Positions 6,305 through 14,033 of a stretch of 64,000 nt of DNA are shown one piece after another. The notes beneath the pieces are model-generated. The model was given only the letters and a program-made list of their open reading frames with translations. It had not been told where the DNA came from and did no database searches. Made by a program: the position numbers and the translations under genes. The DNA comes from Streptomyces sp. NBC_00190 (GTDB lineage Bacteria; Actinomycetota; Actinomycetes; Streptomycetales; Streptomycetaceae), in contig NZ_CP108131.1 of NCBI RefSeq assembly GCF_036203305.1, positions 496,001 to 560,000 on the forward strand, written 5' to 3'. The first letter of the stretch is position 1; each line of letters begins with the position of its first letter.

Positions 6305-8301
6305 CGGGCGGCCCGGGCAGTGACGTACTGCTGGTGATGCCGCCGGTGAGCGAAGCGGTGCAGTTCCCGTACCTCGCGCTTCCGCAGCTCACCGCGGCGT
6401 GGACGGCCCAGGGCTACGGCGTGGTCTGCTGCGATCTGAACCTTGAATACCGCGACGCGGTCCTGCGTCGGCGCCCGGCGGGCGAGGACCTGGCGGGCAG
6501 GGACCCCGAGCGGCCCGGGTCCGGCGCAGGGCTGCGGCCCCCTGCCAAGGAGGTCTTCCGTCGCGTCTCCGATCGCTACCGGGAGCATCACGGCCAGCGG
6601 CTGCTGGACCGGTCCCGCGACCGCACCTCCGGCTTCGACCAGGAGGTGGCGATCCGCGCGATCGTCCGCTACGTCACCCAGCAGGCCACCCGGGACGGGT
6701 GGATGCTGCCCGGTCCCGTCCTGATGTCCCGGCTGGACGAGCTGGTGCGGGCCGGTACCCAGGGCTGGTCTGCTCGCTGGGGCGCCGACCGTCTCGAAGC
6801 ACTGCTGGACGAACACCGGTCCAGGGTCCTGGCGTTCTCCGTACCGTTCTTCAGCCAGCTCGTTCCCACGTTCGCGCTGTGCACGCTGCTCAAGCAGCGG
6901 CGTCCCGAGCAACGGATCATGGTCGGCGGGCCCACGGTGCAGATGTGGGAGAAGGCGCTGCGCCACAGGGTCGCGTCGGCGCGTCTCGTCGACCACTGGT
7001 GCCTCGGGCACGGCGAGGACTATCTCGCGAAGGTCCTCGGCGGGCCGATGCCCGCCGGCCCGCAGCCGCTTGCCGCGGAACAGGAACCCGGGCCGGAACA
7101 CGGCCTGGAGTCGGCACTGCAGGTGGAGCCGGAGCCGCGGCTGGAGGTGGCCGGGCTTGCGGACGGCTTCGTGCTGAACGACCAGCCGATGCCGGACTTC
7201 GGCCAGTTCGACTTCGCCGACTACAGCAACCAGGCCCACCAGTTCCCCTACCGGCTCACCGTCGGCTGCTTCTGGGGAAAGTGCACGTTCTGTTCGTACG
7301 GCAACCGCTACCACGACGCCCGGGCCTTCCAGCAAATCGCCCCGGAGGCGGCCGCCGCGCATCTGGTCGCGCTCGCCGCCCGGCTGGGCATCACGGATGT
7401 GGCGGTCACCGACGAGAACACCGGACTGCGGCATCTGATCCGCGTGATGCAGGCGGTACGCGACCAGGGCGTTTCGCTGACCTTCCGCGTCCGGGCCCGG
7501 CTCGAACCGGAGCTGGCTGAGCTGGAGTTCTGCAAGCGGCTGTACGAACTTGGCTGCGTGCAGATGTCGGCCGGGTACGAAACCGACCAGCAGGACATCC
7601 TCGACTCCCTGCGGAAGGGCCAGGATGCCCGGCACGCTGAGCTGGCCGTGGGGAATCTGACCGCGGCCGGGATCACCACCAATCTGTCCTTCATGGACGG
7701 CTTCGCTCATCCGGCCGCCGCGCAGGCGTACCGCGACACGGTCGAGGTCATCCAGCGCCATCCCGAGGACATGGGCCTCGACACCATGCAGCTGCTCGTC
7801 GCCGAGCCGGGAAGCCATCTGTGGGAGAGCCGCCGGATCCGGCAGGACGACGAATACCTGGTCACCAACGAGGGCCTGGCCTTCGCCTCGGGACGCATCG
7901 GCGGCGCCCTGCTCGACGAAGCGGCGACCGAAGAAGCCCGGCAGCGGCTGCTGCGCATGGCGGTGGAGGCCGTTCCCGACGCGGAGCGTGCGAGCCGGCC
8001 CGACCTCGCGCAGCGCCCGGAGACGGCGCGCGGGGCGGGGGCAGGGGCGGGGGCCGGGCCGTTGACGACGGCCAGGGCGCGGGTGAAACCGCGGTTCGGC
8101 GTCGCCCTGGACGTGGTACGCGAACAGTGGTTCCTGGCCGATGTCGCCTGGCCCCGGATGGCGGCCCTGCCACCGGGGGTGGAGCGCACCACCGACGGCC
8201 GGCTCACCGCCGAGGGCCCGGAGGCCCGGCGCTGGCTCTCGCGCATGGTGGACAAACGACTGCTCGTACTGGATCAGCCGGGAGTGGAGGGGGTCTCCTG
8301 A
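6301..8301 (+). CDS. cobalamin-binding-type radical SAM enzyme (RiPP maturase)
   Basis: A 666-residue enzyme. The N-terminus (DVLLVMPPVSEAVQFPYLALPQL) resembles the Rossmann-like B12-binding module, although the classical DxHxxG cobalamin-ligand motif is not seen. The 4Fe-4S cluster motif is GCFWGKCTFCSYG (Cys323, Cys328, Cys331), the CX4CX2C variant seen in this B12-radical SAM branch. Downstream VSLTFRVRARLEPEL and MQLLVAEPGSHLW fit the TIM barrel. A C-terminal extension from about residue 560 may bind substrate. Such enzymes C-methylate, epimerise or cross-link peptide residues; which one applies is unknown. It is translationally coupled on both sides (ATGA with the arginase-like gene, TGATG with the MNIO). 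Confidence 0.85.
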   Translation: MTGGPGSDVLLVMPPVSEAVQFPYLALPQLTAAWTAQGYGVVCCDLNLEYRDAVLRRRPAGEDLAGRDPERPGSGAGLRPPAKEVFRRVSDRYREHHGQRLLDRSRDRTSGFDQEVAIRAIVRYVTQQATRDGWMLPGPVLMSRLDELVRAGTQGWSARWGADRLEALLDEHRSRVLAFSVPFFSQLVPTFALCTLLKQRRPEQRIMVGGPTVQMWEKALRHRVASARLVDHWCLGHGEDYLAKVLGGPMPAGPQPLAAEQEPGPEHGLESALQVEPEPRLEVAGLADGFVLNDQPMPDFGQFDFADYSNQAHQFPYRLTVGCFWGKCTFCSYGNRYHDARAFQQIAPEAAAAHLVALAARLGITDVAVTDENTGLRHLIRVMQAVRDQGVSLTFRVRARLEPELAELEFCKRLYELGCVQMSAGYETDQQDILDSLRKGQDARHAELAVGNLTAAGITTNLSFMDGFAHPAAAQAYRDTVEVIQRHPEDMGLDTMQLLVAEPGSHLWESRRIRQDDEYLVTNEGLAFASGRIGGALLDEAATEEARQRLLRMAVEAVPDAERASRPDLAQRPETARGAGAGAGAGPLTTARARVKPRFGVALDVVREQWFLADVAWPRMAALPPGVERTTDGRLTAEGPEARRWLSRMVDKRLLVLDQPGVEGVS

Positions 8302-9236
8302 TGGAGAAACTGGGACTTGGCCTGGGCATGGACCTCGTCTGGGGCGAACGGATCGGTTTCGACAAGGCCGGCGAGGGACGCCCCACGGACCAGGTGACGG
8401 CGTTCCTCGGGCGGAGCGCGCAGGAGTACGACTACATGTTCGTCGCCTTCCAGCCCATCGACTACGGACCGCTGGAGCCGGAGCGCTACTTCCCGGCCTA
8501 CGACCGGCTCTTCGAACTGTTCGGCGCGGGCCGTCCGCGCGCGTTCCACCACACGATGCTCAACACCGGAAGTCCCGAGGGCTACGAGAAGGCCGCGATC
8601 GCCGACTTCACCAACGCCCTCATCGAGCGCTACGGGTTCCGTTGGGTGATCGAGGACCTCGGCATATGGTCCCTGGGCGGCCGGAGCCTGCCGTATCCGA
8701 TGCCGCCGGTACTGACCGCCGAGGGGCTGCGGCGCTGCGTCAGCCATGTCGGCGAGTGGGTCGAGCGGCTGGACGCGCCGCTGTCGGTGGAGTTCCCGGG
8801 CTTCACCGAGGGCGGCAGCTTTCTGGTGGGGACCATGGACGCCTTCGAGTTCTTCGACACGGTGATCCGCGAGACGGGTGCGCTCGCCACGGTCGACATC
8901 GGGCACATCCTCGCCTACCAATGGCTGATGGGGCGCACCGGGGAGCGCATGCTCGACGGGCTGGAGGCCCTGCCCCTGGACCGCTGCCACGAGGTACACC
9001 TGTCGGGCTGCCAGATCGTCGACGGGCGCTTCCGGGACCTGCACCACGGGGTGCTGCTCGACGAGCAGTTGACCCTGCTCGAACATCTTCTGCCGAGGAT
9101 GCCGCGGCTGGCCGGCGTCACGTACGAGGACCCGAAGTTCGACGCCGCCGGGGAGCTCGTGCCGAAGTCGCGGCCGAATGCCGAGCGGCTCTTCTCCCTG
9201 GTGCGGGCGTGGAAGGAGGAGACCCGTGCTGCCTGA
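8301..9236 (+). CDS. DUF692-like multinuclear non-heme iron oxidative enzyme (MNIO)
   Basis: A 311-residue TIM-barrel protein. The start LGLGLGMDLVW, the His-rich AFHHTMLNTGSPEGYE, the acidic WVIEDLGIWS, LSVEFPGF, ATVDIGHIL and above all CHEVHLSG (His230-Glu231-Val232-His233) followed by DGRFRDLHHG match the ordered metal ligands of DUF692 proteins. Known members oxidise Cys to oxazolone/thioamide, cleave peptide bonds or excise atoms using two or three iron ions and O2. It is a divergent member and the precursor has no Cys, so the target must be another residue, such as Phe, His or the terminal Asn. It begins one base into the radical SAM stop and overlaps its partner gene by 11 nt. Confidence 0.75.
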   Translation: MEKLGLGLGMDLVWGERIGFDKAGEGRPTDQVTAFLGRSAQEYDYMFVAFQPIDYGPLEPERYFPAYDRLFELFGAGRPRAFHHTMLNTGSPEGYEKAAIADFTNALIERYGFRWVIEDLGIWSLGGRSLPYPMPPVLTAEGLRRCVSHVGEWVERLDAPLSVEFPGFTEGGSFLVGTMDAFEFFDTVIRETGALATVDIGHILAYQWLMGRTGERMLDGLEALPLDRCHEVHLSGCQIVDGRFRDLHHGVLLDEQLTLLEHLLPRMPRLAGVTYEDPKFDAAGELVPKSRPNAERLFSLVRAWKEETRAA

Positions 9237-10041
9237 TCACCTGCCTGGGCCGGCTCACCGCCCGACCGAGTCCGGGCGGCACGAGCGCATCCTGCACGTG
9301 CTGGACCGGCTGCTGCACGACAAGTCCGTACGCACCGCCTTCATCGAGGGCGGGCCGTCCCATCCTGGGCTGGGACTCGACGCGGATCTGATCACCGCCT
9401 TCGAGCGGGTCGACGTACGGGAACTCGCCCAGGTCGGGCGGAACATCCGCTCGGAGGTGGTCAGCGGCGGGACCGGTACGGGGCCCGGCCTGGGGCGGAT
9501 CTTCCCCCGGTCGCTGGAGGTCGTCCGCGAGCGCACCGGCCGTACGCCCCATGAGATCGCAGAACTCTTCATCGCCTCACCGCAGTTCCAGGAGTTCCGG
9601 GATGTTCCCTTCTCGCCCGCGGGGCGGGGCAGGCTGCTTCCGGAGTGCTTCCACCGATTCGTGGCGGAGTCCGGGCTGTCCGGACCTTCCGGCGCGCTGG
9701 GTGAGGCGGCGGGCGTGGAGCCGCTCGTCCACCACGAGGCGGCGGTGGCCGTGGCCCAGGCGATCGCCACCGGGGCCGGTGCGACCTTCGACGTCGGGCT
9801 GGCGGGCTCTGCGGTGCACGAGGGGACGCTGTACGCGTTCCGCGACTATGCCGAGGCGCCGGCCGCATGGGGTCTGGTTCCCACGATGTATCTCGCCGCT
9901 CCGGACCGCTGTGTCATCGGCGGCGGAAGCCGGGCGGTCTTCGATGCGCTCGTCGCGGTCCTCACCGGACGCGGCGAGGAGCTCGCGCCGAAGGTCCGCG
10001 AGGCGCTGGAAAACCGGCTGGGTGCCTGGGGGTTGCGATGA
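9226..10041 (+). CDS. MNIO-associated partner protein, unknown fold
   Basis: A 271-residue protein starting at GTG 9226, inside the MNIO gene and 5 nt after a perfect GGAGGA site. An upstream ATG at 9178 lies deep in the MNIO gene and is unlikely. The N-terminal two thirds are helical (HERILHVLDRLLHDKSVRTAFIEG; TPHEIAELFIASPQFQEFRDVPF), followed by a Gly/Ala-rich half with VAVAQAIATGAG. MNIO enzymes nearly always need an adjacent partner that binds the leader peptide, and this gene occupies that place. I do not recognise a named domain and see no recognisable RRE by eye. Ends in an ATGA overlap with the oxygenase gene. Confidence 0.55.
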   Translation: MLPDHLPGPAHRPTESGRHERILHVLDRLLHDKSVRTAFIEGGPSHPGLGLDADLITAFERVDVRELAQVGRNIRSEVVSGGTGTGPGLGRIFPRSLEVVRERTGRTPHEIAELFIASPQFQEFRDVPFSPAGRGRLLPECFHRFVAESGLSGPSGALGEAAGVEPLVHHEAAVAVAQAIATGAGATFDVGLAGSAVHEGTLYAFRDYAEAPAAWGLVPTMYLAAPDRCVIGGGSRAVFDALVAVLTGRGEELAPKVREALENRLGAWGLR

Positions 10042-10904
10042 GCGGGAACAGCGGAAGGGGTGGGGCGAGCGTGACGGACGAATCGTGTCTGCCGGGTGAT
10101 TCGGGGCTGGTGGGCGAGTCGGGGCTGGTCGAGAGCCGGGAACTGGACGTCGATCTCTTCTACCGCGAGTTCTGGCGCCGCCGGCCGGTGGTGTGGCGGG
10201 GCTGCGGGGACGATTTCCTCTCCCCCGCCCTCGACTGGTCCGACATCGAGGCGCTGGAACGGCGGCTGGCGGACGAGCCCCAGCGCAAGCCTGACGAGCC
10301 GAAGGCGGACGTGCACCGGCGCGAGGACGGCCAGGTGCTGTTCGTCAACCAGGCGCAGCACGCGCTGAGCGAACTCGCCGAAGCCTGCGCGGCTTTGGCA
10401 GAGCGCTTCGGTTGGGAGCAGTGCACCGCCGATCTTTCGGTGACGCGGGGCCGGGGCGCCGGCATCGGCTGTCACTTCGACCACAGCGACAACTTCGTCG
10501 TCCAGCAGCTGGGGTCGAAGAACTGGCTGGTCGGCCTTCCGGAGCACACTTCGCAGGAGCGGCAGCGCAAACGGATGCTGGAGACGAAGGGCTTCGTTCC
10601 GTCGGGCCGACTGCCCGAGACGCCCTTCCAGGTCGAACTGACCCCGGGCGACGTGCTGTACCTCCCGGTGTTCGCCCCGCACGAAGGAACCGAGGGGGCG
10701 CAGCAGGACGGCGGTTCGGTGAGCGTCTCCTTCTCCTACAACGCGGAATCCGCCCTGAACCAGTACCTCCGGCCGCTGCTGCGCCGACTGTCGGAGGAGG
10801 AGGCCTGGTGGGGGCCTCTGCCGCCCGGTGGCGCCGACCTCGACCGGCTTGAGGGGGCGCTGGTGCGGGCCCTGCGGACCGTGGCCCGGGCCCGGAAGAT
10901 CTAG
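10038..10904 (+). CDS. JmjC/cupin Fe(II)/2-oxoglutarate-dependent oxygenase
   Basis: A 288-residue protein of the cupin-8/JmjC type (like ROXA and FIH-class hydroxylases). VDLFYREFWRRRPVVWRG is the usual opening. The iron ligands are clear: GCHFDHSDNFVVQQLGSKNW gives His146-x-Asp148, and the distal His is in FAPHEGTEG (His215) on the expected strand after ELTPGDVLYLPV. VSVSFSY closes the barrel. Proteins of this class hydroxylate side chains of Arg, His, Asn or Asp in peptides and proteins, so it probably beta-hydroxylates a core residue such as His35, Arg or Asn. The ATG overlaps the previous stop; 11 nt separate it from the next gene. Confidence 0.8.
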   Translation: MSGNSGRGGASVTDESCLPGDSGLVGESGLVESRELDVDLFYREFWRRRPVVWRGCGDDFLSPALDWSDIEALERRLADEPQRKPDEPKADVHRREDGQVLFVNQAQHALSELAEACAALAERFGWEQCTADLSVTRGRGAGIGCHFDHSDNFVVQQLGSKNWLVGLPEHTSQERQRKRMLETKGFVPSGRLPETPFQVELTPGDVLYLPVFAPHEGTEGAQQDGGSVSVSFSYNAESALNQYLRPLLRRLSEEEAWWGPLPPGGADLDRLEGALVRALRTVARARKI

Positions 10905-10915
10905 GTGGGAGAACC

Positions 10916-11980
10916 ATGCGCGTAAAGGATCTGGCAGCGGACAGGTCGGCGGCTGGGCTGCCGGACCTGTCGCTGATCGTGCTCGCCGAAGGGCCCGAGG
11001 CCATAGCGGCCAATACGCGGCTGAACCGAGTGGTCGCCAGGCAGTACCTGGTCCGCGCACTGCGCGCCGTCCAGCGGCTGGACGCGGAGCACCGCTCGGA
11101 CCCGGCGCTGACGGCGGTCCGCGAATTGCTGGACGGCATGGACGTGGACGCGGCTCTGCACTGGGCGCTGCGGCCGGAGGTGACCGGCTGGATCTGGCGC
11201 AGCGAGGTGGGCGCCGCGGATCCGGCGCGGCTGCTGCGCCTGCTCGCAGACTGTCTGGCGTACGAGTCGGCCGCGGCTCCCGCCTTCGTACGGCTGGGCG
11301 GCGGGGGGCCGGGCGGCGCTTCGGCACCGGTGGTCACCGGGGACGGTCTCGCTCAGGGGTCGCTCCTGCTCGGCTGGGCCTCGGAGGGCGACGAGGAGGC
11401 CGTCCGGCTCGATCCTGTACGTGCCCGCTCGTTCGCCTCACGTCTGCAGGCGGCGGCGGACATCCTGGAGCAGGTGTGGCCCGAGGGGCTGGCCGTGGTC
11501 GCGACCGACATCCGGGCCTTCGGAGCGCTGGGCGGCCATCGCGGGCTGAAGCCGCTGAACTTCAGCGTGCACGGGCTGCGCGGGCTCGTCCTGACCAGCG
11601 AGCGCCCCGCGTACATGCTGGCGCAGTCGCTCGTGCACGAGGCCACCCATCAGCGCTTCAGTGGAGTGCTGGACTGCGTGTCGCTCGTGCGGAATCCCAA
11701 GGCGACCCACTACTCGCCGTTCGTCGACGCCGAGCGCCCTCTCGGGCACATCCTGCACGGCATCCTGTCCTTCATCAACGACGCGTACGCCGCCGGGCGT
11801 TACCAGCCGACGGAGAGCGATCCCATCGAGCTGGACCGCCTGGAGCGCTACCGGCTCCAGAAGGCGGGGCAGCTGCGGACCGCCGAGAAGAACCTGCTGG
11901 AGGCGGCCGAGCTGACACCGGCCGGTGAGCAGCTCATGGCCGGCTGCCAGGAGGCGATCAGCAGGCTGAGCCGTGGGTGA
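10916..11980 (+). CDS. HEXXH motif-containing peptide modification protein
   Basis: A 354-residue protein of the HEXXH family (TIGR04267-like) that recurs in RiPP gene clusters. The motif lies in AQSLVHEATHQRFSGVLDC (His241, Glu242, His245), preceded by an EVTGWIWRS strand and followed by LGHILHGILSFINDAYAAG, whose His may complete the metal site. Despite the protease-like motif, members are thought to act as modifying enzymes; recent work, as I recall it, describes some as iron-dependent peptide hydroxylases. The start ATG has a GGTGGGAGAA ribosome site. It overlaps the TldD-like gene by 8 nt. With the JmjC protein it gives this pathway two candidate hydroxylases. Confidence 0.75.
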   Translation: MRVKDLAADRSAAGLPDLSLIVLAEGPEAIAANTRLNRVVARQYLVRALRAVQRLDAEHRSDPALTAVRELLDGMDVDAALHWALRPEVTGWIWRSEVGAADPARLLRLLADCLAYESAAAPAFVRLGGGGPGGASAPVVTGDGLAQGSLLLGWASEGDEEAVRLDPVRARSFASRLQAAADILEQVWPEGLAVVATDIRAFGALGGHRGLKPLNFSVHGLRGLVLTSERPAYMLAQSLVHEATHQRFSGVLDCVSLVRNPKATHYSPFVDAERPLGHILHGILSFINDAYAAGRYQPTESDPIELDRLERYRLQKAGQLRTAEKNLLEAAELTPAGEQLMAGCQEAISRLSRG

Positions 11981-13031
11981 CGCCCTCCCCGAAACTGCTG
12001 GGGTGACCTTCGGGGATCCAGTTGGTGACCCTCTCGGGGATCCGCTCGGGGATCCGCTCCCGGGCGCGCTCAGGGAGGCCGCGGAACTGCTCGGCCGGGG
12101 GGCGGAGATTTCCTCGGGGGAAGGGGACGACGGACTGGTGCGCGTCCACATCAGGCTCGGCCCCGCGCGCCACGGCCATACTCCACAGTGGGGGGTCGCG
12201 GCCTACGACCGCGGTTTCGTGGCCGGCGAAATCCAGCGGGGCGTCCGCCAGTTGCGGTCCGACCGCGCGCTGCTGGCCCTGCGGACGCCGCTCACGCAGC
12301 CACTGTCGGGGGCCGCGCTCCTCTCCCCCGCCGCGGCCGGGGTGTTCGTGCACGAATGCTTCGGCCACACCAGCGAGGCGGACAACTACCTGGCCCAGGA
12401 GGCCTCGGCCGACCGGGTCCTGGGTGATCGCTGGACCGCAGCCCCGCTGACGGTCCGGGACACTCCCGGGGCCCGTCCGTACGCGGGCAGTTACCGCGAG
12501 GACGACGAAGGAACCCCGGCCCGTACGGTCACGCTGCTGACGGAGGGCCGCTGGACGGGCCTGCTGACCCACCGGGCCACCCGTCGGCTGAGCGGGGGCC
12601 GGAGCACCGGGCACGGCCGGGGTGGTGCCGGGGCCTCCGTGCCCCGGTGCAGTGTGCTGGACGTCGAGCCGGGACCGTACTCACCGACGGAGCTTCTGCG
12701 GCAGATGGGTGACGGCTGGCTGCTGGGCACCGCCGTCGGCGGGTACTCGGTACGCGGGCTGCTGATCCTCGAACTGCTGTGGGTGCGCCGGGTGCGGGCG
12801 GGCCAACTCACGGACGAGGTGCTGGGTCCCGCAGTCGTCTGCGCGAAGAAGTCCGCGCTGGCCGCCCAGGTAACCGCCGTTGGCAACGACGTTTCGGTGA
12901 ACAGCTCCCCGTACACCTGCGTCAAGGAGGGCCATGAGGTCGGCTCGACCCTGATCAGCCCTTCGCTGCTGTTGAACCGCTGCGTACTGCGCCCGCTGGA
13001 CCAGCTGGAACGGGCGCAGGGCAGGCCCTGA
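11973..13031 (+). CDS. TldD/PmbA-family metalloprotease, candidate leader peptidase
   Basis: A 352-residue TldD-type protein. The catalytic HExxxH is in VFVHECFGHTSEADNYL (His127, Glu128, His132), and the C-terminal part has the family's NSSPYTCVKEG and GGYSVRGLL elements. Full TldD proteins are about 450-480 residues and work as TldD-TldE heterodimers in microcin B17 and other RiPP maturation. Here the N-terminal domain is missing, replaced by a short GDP-rich repeat (residues 14-28) encoded by tandem 12-bp DNA repeats, and no TldE gene is present. It may act as a homodimer or on a short modified peptide. GTG 11973 overlaps the previous stop; this is the last gene of the operon. Confidence 0.8.
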   Translation: MGDALPETAGVTFGDPVGDPLGDPLGDPLPGALREAAELLGRGAEISSGEGDDGLVRVHIRLGPARHGHTPQWGVAAYDRGFVAGEIQRGVRQLRSDRALLALRTPLTQPLSGAALLSPAAAGVFVHECFGHTSEADNYLAQEASADRVLGDRWTAAPLTVRDTPGARPYAGSYREDDEGTPARTVTLLTEGRWTGLLTHRATRRLSGGRSTGHGRGGAGASVPRCSVLDVEPGPYSPTELLRQMGDGWLLGTAVGGYSVRGLLILELLWVRRVRAGQLTDEVLGPAVVCAKKSALAAQVTAVGNDVSVNSSPYTCVKEGHEVGSTLISPSLLLNRCVLRPLDQLERAQGRP

Positions 13032-13167
13032 GGCGCGACGTCGGCCCAGAGCTGCCGCTTTCCTCGGTCCGTCGTTGTTGAAGGTCCACACCCGGGCTCC
13101 GAGCGTCAGGCCCCCATCACGGTGCCGGGAACTGACAGGGCAGCGGGCCTTGATGCCTGGGTTCGTG

Positions 13168-13575
13168 TCACGGGGTACGTCGTCGCGGGTTGACACCGAG
13201 GACGCTGGACAGCGCCTGGCCCAGGGCCAGCACGCTCAGGCCGAACATCAGGACACCCAAGGGGACATGGAGCGCCGGCTTGTGCGCGATGCCGAGGACC
13301 ACCTGCACCGAGGCGAGTGCGAGGAAGCCGGACGCGTACAGGATGGGCCGTGGCGAGCCGCCGCCCGGCCGCCACGCCAGGATCGCGGCGAGTACGTACA
13401 GCATCGTCGCGCCGTACATCACGCGCGCTCCGACGCCGTGCAGCGTCTCGCCGTAGGACGTGGACAGCAGCAGTCCGGCGGAAGCCGCCTGGAAGAAGAG
13501 GGTCAAGGTCTGCAAGGCGATCGAGACCTGCAGAAACGTGAATCTGCCCGGCGCTGTCGTCGTCTGTACGGCCAT
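13168..13575 (-). CDS. four-helix integral membrane protein
   Basis: A 135-residue protein with about four transmembrane helices: FLQVSIALQTLTLFFQAASAG, GARVMYGATMLYVLAAILAW, PILYASGFLALASVQVVLGIA and LHVPLGVLMFGLSVLALGQAL. It starts ATG 13573-13575 with a short basic C-terminal tail. The layout resembles small uncharacterised actinobacterial membrane proteins related to the cytochrome-b/COX15-like four-helix set, but I do not assign a function. It faces the RiPP operon tail to tail; 13032-13167 contains no gene I can support. Confidence 0.7.
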   Translation of the reverse strand: MAVQTTTAPGRFTFLQVSIALQTLTLFFQAASAGLLLSTSYGETLHGVGARVMYGATMLYVLAAILAWRPGGGSPRPILYASGFLALASVQVVLGIAHKPALHVPLGVLMFGLSVLALGQALSSVLGVNPRRRTP

Positions 13576-13739
13576 GATGTGGTCCTCACTTCAATCTCGC
13601 GGCGGTGGATCGGTGGTGTCTCGGTAGTCCGACGACGCAGGCCCGCGAAATGTGAGGTGAGGCGCCGGCCTCATAGTCCGGTGCTGTGTTTCGTCGACGG
13701 TACGGGGGTCCGAGCTTCGCCGTACTGGCCGGTGATGAG

Positions 13740-14017
13740 CCGAGACGCTCGCCCTGTCCGACCTCGCCGCTCACGCCGGCATGAGCGTCCGTACGTTCAG
13801 CCGCCGCTTCCGCGCCGAGGTCGGCACCACTCCCGGCCAGTGGCTCACCCGGCAACGCGTCGACCTCGCACGTCACTTCCTGGAGACCACCGACTGGCCC
13901 GTCGACCTCGTCGCCCAGCGCGCCGGCATCGGGACGGGCGCCTGCCTGCGCCAGCACCTCCACACGGCCATCGGTATCAGCCCCCACGTCTACCGCCGCA
14001 CCTTCCGCACCGGCTAG
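13740..14017 (+). pseudogene. AraC-family regulator fragment (DNA-binding domain only)
   Basis: The frame reads TLALSDLAAHAGMSVRTFSRRFRAE and continues through the second helix-turn-helix (DWPVDLVAQRAGIGTGACLRQHLHTAIGISPHVYRRTF), i.e. the C-terminal AraC/GlxA-type domain with both helices. The whole N-terminal amidase-like sensor domain is absent, and upstream in this frame the similarity stops near 13740. An internal ATG at 13781 could still produce 78 residues, but that would lack half of the first helix-turn-helix. The region 13576-13739 holds no other gene. Confidence 0.7.
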
Positions 14018-14033
14018 TACGCCAGGAACCGAG

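Noticed and set aside
5968..7818. 616-codon minus frame over the arginase-like and radical SAM genes
   Set aside because: Antisense to genes with conserved metal motifs and coupled starts; no recognisable domain.
6301..8301. Assigning a definite C-methyltransferase function
   Set aside because: The B12-binding DxHxxG motif is not seen and radical SAM enzymes of this shape do different reactions; only the family call is supported.
9846..11327. 493-codon minus frame opposite the oxygenase and HEXXH genes
   Set aside because: Shadow of coding sequence with third-position GC bias; Arg/Pro-rich without motif.
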